Shown here: in pieces, positions 45,607-55,912 of the stretch
Layout: every line of letters starts with the position of its first letter
How positions within the stretch are numbered: position 1 is the stretch's first letter
Assembly (NCBI GenBank): GCA_028671895.1
Contig: CM053796.1
Coordinates: 25,542,860 to 25,606,859, forward strand
Length of the DNA stretch: 64,000 nucleotides
Reading direction: 5' to 3'
Source: Oenanthe sinensis
Lineage: Eukaryota > Streptophyta > Magnoliopsida > Apiales > Apiaceae
Program-made: the position numbers and the translations under genes
The notes under the pieces: model-generated
Database searches by the model: none
Seen by the model: only the letters and a program-made list of their open reading frames with translations
Told to the model about the DNA's origin: nothing

Positions 45607-46868
45607 TGTTAGGTCCAAAATGTTGTAGAGGGGGGGGGGTGAATACAACTGTTTAAAATTAATGAGAGAATAAACAATATGCAGGTAATAAATGATGACA
45701 CAGAATTTCAAGAATATATCATTATATTCATTGAAGGATTTGCTACAACATTCATAAAAGCATCATGATCAGTTGAACAATAAATACAGCAATTAAAGCT
45801 AGATTCAACTGATCCTCTCTCTCACTTTTTGTTTTACAGTAAAATGCTCTCTCTTTAAAAATTATCGTTGAATAATAGAGATGATGAAAAGTCTATCTAC
45901 TAATAAAAACAAAGTGCTGCTTTTATAATGTCATGTAGTCTTGATCTTGTCCTTTTTGTGTACGTGGCCCAATCAGGACTTCGACAACAAAAAGTACTTT
46001 CCCAATAACTCTGGATCAACCGTTCACAATAAGCCACTTGTCCCTTGAACATTAAATGTTACATATCTACCCGCATCTCGATCTTCGCCTGGACCCATCT
46101 CGATCTCGATCTGTGAAAATCTCGATCTCGATTTGGGAGAATCTCGATCTCGATCTGTGAAGATCTCCATCTCGATCTGGGAGAATCTCGATCTCGATCT
46201 GTGAAGATCTCGATCTCGATCTATGAAGATCTCGATCTCGATCTGGGAGAATCTCGATCTCGATCTATGAAGATCTCGATCTCGATCTCGATCTGCCGTG
46301 GATCGACATTTGCCTTGGCAAATATGCACTCATCGAATTTTGACTTTCTTTAGTGACTAATTGAGGATTAACCTTTATGAGCAAGTTTCCCTAGCTTCTT
46401 CAATTTCTTTTCCTCACTCAATTCAAATGAGATCTTCTATTACTGACATGAACTTGCCTCCAATGTCCTGACACTTGATGTAATGGTCTGGTTCATAAGT
46501 GACTAGTCTTGTAGGGGTTCTTGCTTCTGAATGTCAGTTCTCATTTGTTGATTAACCTTTACATTATCCAGATGTTGATATACATTACATGAAATCACTT
46601 TGGTCTTCTTGATACTTCTTTGACATTAATTTGATTCTCCATTAGATAAGTTAGGGCATGAGCAATACTGAGATTGAACTTCTTCTCACTTATGCATCCT
46701 TGATTAACCAAATTAGCTACTTGTAGTTACCAAGTATCATTACCATTTCTTCAGTTGATTGATTCCATGTGCTTCTTCAGTTTCTCTTGTTTTGCTGTTG
46801 TTTTATCTTTTCTCTAGTTGAGTTACATAGTAATTAAGTGTTACAAGTTAGTACACCTATGCCTTTCA
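45607..46868 (-). repeat. Element C 3' LTR
   Basis: 1262 bp; plus strand TGTTAGGTCC...GCCTTTCA. C-rich box 45625-45647 (a run of ten Gs), TATA box (minus TATAAAA, 45921-45927), word array 46074-46304. The segment 46305-46410 (GCCGTGGATCGACATTTGCC, CCCTAGCTTCTTCAAT) is homologous to the B LTR; 46448-46532 is homologous to the E LTR. Confidence 0.96.
46074..46304. promoter_or_regulatory. GATCTCGATCTC word array in element C 3' LTR
   Basis: Pairs of GATCTC(GATCTC) separated by TGTGAA, TATGAA or TGGGAG spacers, about nine blocks. In the element's direction it lies about 150 bp upstream of the TATA box. The 5' LTR copy (59428-59646) has one 6-bp unit fewer. Translated, the array mimics Arg/Ser repeats, which is not evidence of a protein. 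Confidence 0.8.
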
Positions 46869-47333
46869 ATCTCCCCCTATTTGATTGTCTAACAATGACA
46901 ACCAAATTCACAATGAGGATAACTCCACTAAACAGGAACTGAAAAAGATAAAATAACATTCATAAAAGATCATGTCAACTTACATAATGCTTGGCTTGAT
47001 TAATTAACTTCATGTCTATTACTGATACTTCAAGTGCCAAAATTGGACACCTGTTGGCTCGATCAAATGGCTTCATGCTCTTCTAGAGATTTTCTCTAAG
47101 TACTTTAAGAGCACGGTCCACTCAATCTTCAATTATCCTTCTGAAGTCCTTTTAGCAGTATTACCACCGCCGAACTTCGCGAAATAATTGACGCCTAATA
47201 TAAACCAATTTCAAGACACTTAGCTAACTAACTTCTACCTTACACTACACAAGAAAACAGATAATATATTTTTACAATGCAGGAAAACAAGAAAACAAAT
47301 TACAACGCAAAGAAACATTACAAGCATAATACA
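46869..47333 (-). promoter_or_regulatory. Element C 3' untranslated region, PPT and conserved box
   Basis: The PPT reads AAATAGGGGGAGAT on the minus strand (46869-46882), touching the LTR. The conserved box GAGGATAACTCCACT (plus, 46915-46929) lies about 45 bp from the LTR, as in B and E. The remainder up to the aORF stop shows no gene. Confidence 0.75.
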
Positions 47334-50300
47334 TTAAAACTTTGATTTCTTGCGCTCCTCTTCCTCACGAGCTTTCTTCTTGGCTGCTTTTTCTTTCTTC
47401 ATGAACTCAGGGTTGCAGACTTCATCCATTCTTTTCTTGAGAAGATTAAGTCCTTCTGCTTCCACATGATTTCTGATCTTGTAATTTCGAAACAACCTCA
47501 ACCACCTTTCAACCATGCTGCGAGTGGTAAGCTTCGTGGGAATGTCTTCAAACCTCAGCTTCGTGACTTTGTCAGGATACCCCTTTTCCCCTTTCTTCCT
47601 TATAACCAGCTGCTTAGGGTATCCAATGACAATAGCGGTGGTGTATTGCTGTAGCCTCTGAATATCAAGCTGTTGTCTTCTCTTACAGAAGTTATCAAAC
47701 GTGACCCTTAGATAATCCTGATCAAACTCGTCAACATCATCCATCTCATCAATCAATTCCCTTATAATACACAGTGTTTCATGACTGTGTTCTGCAAAGA
47801 TGTCATACTTGATTTTAATGATGGTTTCCACCTGATGCTTGTCTGTATAGATCAGCAGATCATTCTCATTCTCAGCTTTGCTCTTGACAAACTTGACATT
47901 TGCACTAACCACTGCACTAGCTTCCCTGCTTATTTCCCCTTCTTCTGGAATGTCTATTCTTGGATCTCCGTATCTTTGCACATGCTCTCTTATTGCCTCG
48001 TCTTGCTGCTCAAATGCATAGTCTTCAGGTTCCTTCTTAACCACTGGTAGTGTAGCTTCAGGCAACTTGTATCTAGCGTCTTGCCTTCTTATCAGCTTCT
48101 CCAAGTCCTTAGCCACCAGCTTCTTTTCCTTTGTTAGAAAACCCTTAGAGAGGACTAGCTTTGCAACTACCTTCAGCACATTTCCGCTCGGAGTTAGTTT
48201 CGAGTCATGCAGATTTACGATCCTCAAGACCTTGTCATGGACATATCTGATCTGGTAGGGATTTAGAATAATGTCAACCCCTCTGTCTTCAGCCATCTTC
48301 AACAATTTCTCCTTAAACAACACTCCAGTCTTGACAGAGGTGTCTACCTTGTGAGCTAATTCTACCAGTTCACTTGCACCCCTTTCATGGAAGAAAGCTT
48401 CATCGACCATACACGGCCCGATTTTTGTTATAGGTGTCCAAGTGATCATCAGATTCCATGCCTTCTCCTTGAATATGACTTGTACAGAGGTGCATCCCTG
48501 TCTTATACAATTTAGATAATTCAGCAGCCCAGGGTTTAGATTTTCTAGCTTATGAAGAAGAAAGTTCAATCTTTCTGAGTCATGAGCATAGGCTCTTGGT
48601 CCAGCTAAGGCTTCTCTAGCCTTGTCCCACTCGGGACCTTCCCTCCTTATGTCAGCCTGGACCTTAGGATCTTTGATCTTTTTCATTTCATACTCATGCT
48701 GAGTTTTCTGAGCCGCTCTCTTCTCCTTTGCCATTAGTTCTTTTTCAACTATCCCTTGTAGCACTTCTTACTCTTTCTCTGGCTTCCCTGAAAATCTCTC
48801 CTTGCATCTCCGCTTCATCAACTTCTTCTTCTGGCACATGCTCGTCAGCAACCGAGTGGTCTCCTGCATCACCTGCAACTCCTGCGCCGGATCCGCCAAG
48901 ATTTAGACCTCTTTCTTGTTCCCACTCTTTTGCCCGTTGCTCGAGTCTCGACCTCCTTGCCACTAAGGCTTCTACATCCATCTCGTCATCATCAGAATCT
49001 TTAATAAAGTCTCCCATAAATGCATCGACAAGAGGTGTTTCTTTCTCAGCTTCTTCTTCAACTACCAGCTTCTGCTTGCCTTGGTCCTTAGGAGCCGGTT
49101 GAGCCTCCTCCACCTTTTCACCAGATTTGTTTGAGGACTCGATCACCGGACCCTTACTAGTCAGCTTTTTCAGACCCTGACCCTCCTTCTCCCCCTTAGG
49201 TGTGTTATCCTCATCAGGAGCATCATCATCATTATTATCGTCACCACCACCACCGGTTGAAGGACCAGGTCCAGCCCTGTTACGTCCAAAGACAGCATCA
49301 AGTAGTTCATTCAGCTTCGTCCAAACCTGAGACATGCCATGAGTGACATCATCTACTGACCTCCCAACCTCCACCTGTGCCAATCCAAGATTGTTTATCT
49401 TGTCAATCATTTGATTTTGGACGGCAATCAGGTTCTCCATGAACTGAGCGCCAACCTCCAATCTTCCAGAGTGAGAAGAGACAACAGCAGTAACACCAGC
49501 AACTCCAGCCTCCAAAGCCTCCACTTTCTTCACTAGATCCTGCAATTTGGGGGACGGTGTTTGGCTTGGGTTAAACTGTTTACTATCGCCGGGTTCTGTT
49601 TCACTCAAGATCCCTAAAAAGAAGGGATCTACTCTCCCTGTCTCTCCCTCGTGTTTAGAGCCTAACAGTACTAGAGCCTCATCCACTAATCGCTGGGGAC
49701 TAGCGGTGAGTTGGTCGGCGATATCGGTCAGTGAGACTGAGCCTTTAAGCGCTGTGTCTACGACAGGAGATGGCGTTATGACCATGTCATCCCCTTGTTC
49801 ACTTAGAACCTTTTCTGGTTCGCTGGGCTGTTCTGGAGGCGTAGACCCACCAGTCACCAGATGTCGTTGCTCTGCGAGCAACTTGTTTTCTGATTTAGAT
49901 GAGGAAGCGTCATCCGTACTGGATTTGACAGACTCTTCCGCATTAAAACTTCCTTAGATCCTAGCATCAGAAGTGCTAGTCTCAGTTTGCCATTCCCCTT
50001 CCGAGAAATTGCTCAAAGAGCCCTGAGCGGACAACTCAGGGGAGGTAGGGCCAGCTCCTATTGGCTGTTGAGCTGGACCCCCTCCTTGACTTTCACCAAT
50101 AAGCCTAGGCGAGTGCGAATGTGTTGGAATGTTTTGGAGAGGAGAGCCACCAGCGTGAGGTGTGGTGGCTGTGAGAGGTGAACTAGCCTTAACAGGTTGT
50201 GCAGTTGCCACTGGGTTTGAATCCACCTTTTGCTTCTTTGGAGGTGGCAGAGCTGCTGAAGTGACTATTCTCTCAACTCCTACACTCCCTCCACTCGAAT

Positions 50301-51468
50301 CACTCGACTCAGATAAGCTTGCCTTCCTTTTATCACCAGTTTTAGGGTTGGCTGAACGTTTATGAACAGAAGGGCTTGCAGCCTGGGATAGAGCCTGGGG
50401 GTTTTCAGGCCCACGGCTGTAGAAAACAGGTTGAATTGATGATTGATCAAGATCAGCAAGAATAGGTACCTGACTCAGAAGATCGTCATCCTTGTCAGCT
50501 CCAGCTTCTGCAACATTTGCCTCGGCCATGTCAACATCCATACCTGCTTCTTCCAAATTTCTAGGCACTTGATCTCCACCTTCAGCTTCGTTACCGCTAC
50601 TCTCAGCTTCTACTGCAGTAAACTGAGAAGCATGCTTCCTAGCATACTCATCTTGCAGATCCTGGAAGTACGGAGTCAGGCGCAACTCAAAAAGTCTGGA
50701 CTTTTGCTGGGTTTCCATGGTGGAGATACTCTTTAGAGTCATATCAAAACATGCCATCCTTTCAGAGCCTTGAAATACTCTTCTGTGTTCCTCTGAAAGG
50801 ACGTCATCCAGAACCATCTGAAGAAATCTTGGCATCCAGCATTTGACTGGACTAACTTCCGGATTCCTAGATGCATTCTTCTCCAATGCCCACCTCTCAA
50901 GCAACTGAATCAACAGATGTTTGCCCACATTCACTCTCCTGTTGTTTGCCACTCCATATAGTATTACCCGGGAGCTGTTGTTCATTGGCCTGTAGTCTTT
51001 GTCCTTTGGGAACATGCAGCGCTGAATGGCCTGAACTACATAATCCCACTCAGCTGGTAGCATACCGGTGTTAACCTTTGTTACCTTGATAGGACCCGTC
51101 GGAGGGCGACAACCTATCTCCGTGAATAATTGTAACATATCCTCCATAGTGGGTTCCGGAGCATAATCTTCTGTAGGAAGCCCAAGAATCTCATTGAACT
51201 TCTGCAGACTGACTTCATATTTGGCACCACCAATAGTAAAGGATAGGCCTGTTGGATTTGCTTTACCACCCTGAATCTCTAATGTTGAGTAAGAAGCTTG
51301 AAGGGCTTCGACATTCAGGATGGGAGAGGCGGTTAACGCATGACTTATGATTGAAGTGTTGTTGAGGGATTCAATCCGGAACTGATAGTGAATAAATCTA
51401 CCAGTTGCTCGATTAGCAGAGAGATTAACAAAGTTGGTCTTGGGAATTGTGAAATTTGGGTTTGCCAT
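47334..51468 (-). pseudogene. Element C additional ORF (aORF), one stop and one frameshift
   Basis: Start set at the ATG 51468 (MANPNFTIPKTNFVNL), which aligns with the B start; the frame is open 22 codons further upstream. N-terminal domain: GLSFTIGGAKYEVSLQKFNEI, LPAEWDYVVQAIQRC, NNRRVNVGKHLLIQL, CWMPRFLQMVLDD. Ser/Pro/Glu-rich linker with KRSANPKTGDKRK and PPPKKQK basic patches. In-frame TAA at 49954-49956, then a coiled coil and acidic region, a frameshift near 48760, and the C-terminal domain: LNPYQIRYVHDKVLRIVNL and LVLSKGFLTKEKKLVAKDL. A further tail of about 200 residues ends in a Lys/Glu helix, absent from B. No signal peptide or membrane span; role unknown. Confidence 0.8.
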
Positions 51469-52589
51469 TTTAAATTTGTGTTTGAGAAAAGAAATGTTCT
51501 GAAATGGTTTTGCAATGGAAATTTTAGAGAACAAGTTCTAAATTTAAACAAAAAAAACGTACACGAACCCCACTAATTACCCCACGTAATTCCCCACTAA
51601 TAACTTCCGCACTAATGACCACTTAATTCCCCACTAATGATTGACGGTTGAGTTTTCGAAAGTTAAAGTGAACAGCCGTTACAAAACACAAACACGGCGG
51701 TAAAGTTGCACTTTAAGGATTAAACAATAGTACCCACAACTATTTTTCTCAAGAACACAAAAGAACTTAAGAATAAGAAAGCACGAAACAGAAAACAAAA
51801 TCACTTGAATGAAAAGAAAACTAAAGAACTATTTGCAAGAACAGTAATGACGTTAAAAACAACACAAGAAGTTCAACAGTTTTAAACAAAATTTTAGCAG
51901 AGTTTCGTTTTAGTTATTGATGCTTTTAAGTAACAGTTAGTGATTTTTGTTTAAGAAAATCACAAGAAAACTTGATGTAATGGCAGAGAAAAGAACTCTG
52001 GTAATGTATGTATACGCGTGTGTATATGAAGAGCTTAAGCTTTTGAAAGAGAGAAATAAAGTTAATGTAAATAATGAACAGCCTTTTTAATGCTATAATA
52101 TATACTTGCACGCCAAAAAAAAATAACTGAAAAGACAAGTCACATCTCGATCTCGAGATCCGCATCTCGATCCTCATCTGGATGTCGATCTTGATGTCGA
52201 TCTCGATCCGCATCTCGATCTACATCTCGATGTCGATCTCGATGTCAATCTCGATCCGCATCTCGATGTCGATCTCGATGTCGATCTCGATGTCGATAGA
52301 TCGAGATGTACCTTGACAGTTTTTTTTAAGCAATTTTCACAAGTCGATCTCGATCTCGATCTCGATCCAGAACCATATCGAGATTTGCCTTAGAAAATTT
52401 TCCATTACTCCATTTAGACACTAATCATAAAGATATACAGATCAGCACAAGATTAACATCATGAAACTTTCTAATCCCTTTTGACATGCAACACATACAT
52501 TTGAAATTAAGTACACATTATTAATTAAGAATATTCATGAACAACAATAATATGTGCACAAACTTAATTCTAACAGATAGGTAGCAAAA
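51469..52589 (-). promoter_or_regulatory. Element C pol-aORF spacer with second word array
   Basis: Non-coding. Array at 52144-52383 of CATCTCGATC, GATGTCGATCTC and GATCTCGATCTC units, the C family word plus a GATGTC variant. In the element's direction a TATATATT (52097-52104) follows about 40 bp later, then a leader of about 630 bases to the aORF ATG. The layout copies that of the LTR promoter. Confidence 0.6.
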
Positions 52590-55500
52590 CTAACTGGTGT
52601 TAAGCATCCCTAATTCACCAACCAATCTAGAAAATGTTGATTCGTCTAGAGGTTTAGTGAATATATCTGCTATTTGACGTTCAGTAGACACAAAATGCAA
52701 CTCTACAGTTCCATTTTCTACATGCTCTCTAATAAAATGATACCTGATGTCAATGTGCTTGGTCCTTGAGTGATCCACAGGATTGTTGGTCATTGCAATA
52801 GCACTTGTGTTGTCAAACATGATAAGAATCTTAGATACTTCCACACCGTAGTCCTTGAGTTGGTTCTTCATCCACAGTATCTGGGCCACACAGCTTCCAG
52901 CAGCAATATATTCTGCTTCAGCTGTCGAGGTAGATACTGTGTGTTGTTTCTTGCTTTGCCAAGACACCAACCTTCTTCCAAGAAACTGACAGCTTCCTGA
53001 AGTGCTCTTCCTATCTATTCTACAACCTGCGTAATCTGAATCCGAATAGCCAACAAGATTAAACCCTGTATCTCTTGGGTACCAAATCCCAAGATTTGAT
53101 GTTCCCTTGAGATACCTAAAAATACGCTTTACAGCTATGAGATGTGACTCTCTAGGATCCGCTTGGAACCTTGCACATAAGCATGTAGAGAACATAATAT
53201 CAGGTCTGCTAGCAGTTAAATACAAAAAAGAGCCGATCATACCTCGATAGCTTGAGATGTCTACAGGTTTTCCCGCTTTATCCTCGTCAAGCTTCGTGGC
53301 TGTTGCCATAAGAGTCTTAGCTTGTGATACATCTTCGAGACCATACTTCTTCAATAGATCATGAATGTACTTGGTCTGGCAGATAAATATCCCGTCCTTC
53401 TTCTGACTAACTTGAATGCCCAGAAAGAACGTCAGCTCTCCCATCATGCTCATCTCATACCTTGATTGCATTAACTTTGCGAATTTAGCACACAGCTTCT
53501 CATTTGCAGACCCAAAGATAATGTCATCCACATATACTTGTACCATTATTAGATCATCTTTGCATTTCTTGTAGAAAAGCGTCTTGTCAATTAGTCCTCT
53601 GGTGAAACCACTTTCTAGTAAGAAGTCTGACAGAGTTTCATACCACTTCCGCGGAGACTGCTTAAGGCCATATACTGATTTGAAGAGTCGATAAACATAA
53701 TCACAATATTTGATGTCGATAAACCCGGGAGGTTGCTCGACATACACCTCTTCATCCAGTTCACCGTTTAAGAATGCACTCTTGACATCCATTTGATAGA
53801 CTTTAAAACCATGATGTGCTGCGAATGCCAAGAACATCCTCACTGCCTCTAGCCTTGCTACTGGTGCATAGGTTTCATCATAATCAATTCCTTCTCTTTG
53901 AGTATAACCCTTAGCAACCAGGCGAGCTTTATTTCATGTTACAAGTCCGTCTTCATCCAGCTTGTTTCTGAATACCCATTTTGTCCCAACAACAGATCTA
54001 TTCTTTGGTCTGGGTACCAGCTTCCACACCTTCTGCCTTTCAAACTGATTGAGTTCCTCTTGCATAGCAATCACCCAATCAGCGTCATCTAGAGCTTCTT
54101 CCACCACTTTAGGTTCCATCTGGGAAAGGAACACTGAGTATAGACATTCATTCTCAGTGGCAATTTCAGCTCTAGCTTTTCCTCTAGTAGTCACTCCGGC
54201 TTCTGGATCACCAATAATTAGCTCGAACGGATGGTCCTTGTTCCAAGTGCGATCCCTAGCAAATGTTCTTGATGATTCAGCTTGATCTTGTAAGTGAAGG
54301 TGACTTAGTCTAGAAGTACTTTCACTAGCTTCCCTTGAGCTAGTGCTGGCTCCCCCTGAGTGAGCTGTTCCCCCTGAGTGCATACTGACTCCCCCTGAGT
54401 TAGTACCAGGTCTGACGGAAGGTGATCCCTCAGCCCTAGTGTTTTGAATTTGTGAAACACTAGACTCTTGATTAATTTCATTATTTATCGTTGGATCACT
54501 ACCTTGCACTACAGACTCAGGAACTGTATCCACTTCATCAATATCCATATTTTCAAATCTTAGGGAAGTGGGCTCACTGTCTTCTTTTAGTATCGACGGG
54601 AGCTTTGAGTCGTCGAATGTGACATTAAGGCTTTCAACCACCTTGCGATCATTAAGTACAAACACCCTATACGCTGCTATTGCTTCAAGAGAATATCCAA
54701 TGAAAACCCCTTCATCTGCTTTGGCATCAAACTTTCCAAGTTGTGCATTGTCTCTTAACACAAAGCATTTGGCACCAAATACGTGAAAGTACTTGATAGA
54801 TGGTTTTCGTTTATTCATCATGTAATACGGCGTCTCATTATGGTCCTTTATAATCAGGGTTCTGTTCTGTGTATAACAAGCCGTGCTAACTGCTTCAGCC
54901 CAAAAATATAAAGGAAGTTTTGACTCATACAGCATTGTCCTAGCTGCTTCAACCAGTGTCCTGTTCTTCCTTTCTACCACCCCATTCTGCTGTGGTGTTC
55001 TCGGTGCTGAATACTGTCGTCTGATCCCTTTAGATATGCAGAAATCCATTAACACTGAGTTCTTGAATTCTGTCCCGTTGTCGGATCGGATAGTCTTCAC
55101 AGTCAGACTTGCTACGTTTTCAATTACCAGTACATGTCTAATGATCTCATGTGGCACTTCATCTTTCGATGTCACAAACTTCACCCATGTGTATTTGGAA
55201 AAGTCATCGACAATTACCAGCGCATATCTTTTCCTTGACATTGACATAACATTAACAGGTCCAAACAAATCCATGTGAAGAAGTTGTAGGGGCTCGGTAA
55301 TGCTATTCACTTGTTTATCCTTATGCGAGGCTCTTTTTGATTTTCCCATCTCACATGCTTCGCAGAGTCCATCTGGTGTGAACTCCATCTGCGGCAGCCC
55401 TCTCACCAATTCTCTCCTTACGAGATTATTCATTGCTTTAAAGTTCAGGTGAGATAATCTTTTATGCCATAGCCAACTTTCATCAGCAGAAGCCTTGCTG

Positions 55501-55895
55501 TAGAAACACGTGACTTCAGACTGATCAGCAGAATTCATGTCAGCTATGAACAAATTTGACTTCCTTACTCCTTTGAGAGCAAGGCTTCCGTCCTTTTTGC
55601 TTCGAATCGAACATACATGCTTCCCAAAGTTGACGTCAAAACCCTTGTCGGTGAACTGACTAACACTGAGGAGATTATGTCGCAATCCTTCCACAAAAGA
55701 TACGTCCTCAATGATAACATTTCCACAAACAATCTTGCCATATCCCCGATTGTAACCTTTGCTGTTATCTCCAAAAGTAACCACGGAGCCGGCTCTCAAC
55801 ACCAAATCTATTAGCAGGGACTTATTGCCGGTCATATGCCTCGATGCTCCACTGTCCAGCACCCATATGACTTTACTCTTTTCCTGTTCACTGCC
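52590..55895 (-). pseudogene. pol: Element C pol (PR-INT-RT-RNase H), one nonsense codon
   Basis: Protease WVLDSGASRHMTG; integrase HKRLSHLNF, CEACEMGK, core MDLFGPVN, RSDNGTEF and NGVVERKN; RT QMDVKSAFLNG and VYVDDIIFGS; RNase H SDSDYAGC, STAEAEYIAAGSC and end ELGMLNTS. The only break is TGA at 53934-53936 at the start of RT, where relatives have Arg (a CGA codon fits). The frame is offset from gag by -1 and is also open upstream, overlapping the gag end. Entry may be by frameshift or by the TTTACAG|GGC acceptor-like site at 55896. All catalytic residues are present. Confidence 0.92.
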
Positions 55896-55912
55896 CTGTA
55901 AATCCAGAAAGG

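Noticed and set aside
46024..46329. ORF translating to Arg/Asp/Ser repeats, like an SR protein (also at 59504-59701)
   Set aside because: It is just the GATCTCGATCTC array read in frame; no start context, no homologous domain, inside an LTR.
49954..51534. Retroviral-type envelope gene after pol
   Set aside because: No signal peptide, membrane span, cleavage site or glycosylation-rich ectodomain visible; the term env-like for this position is historical.
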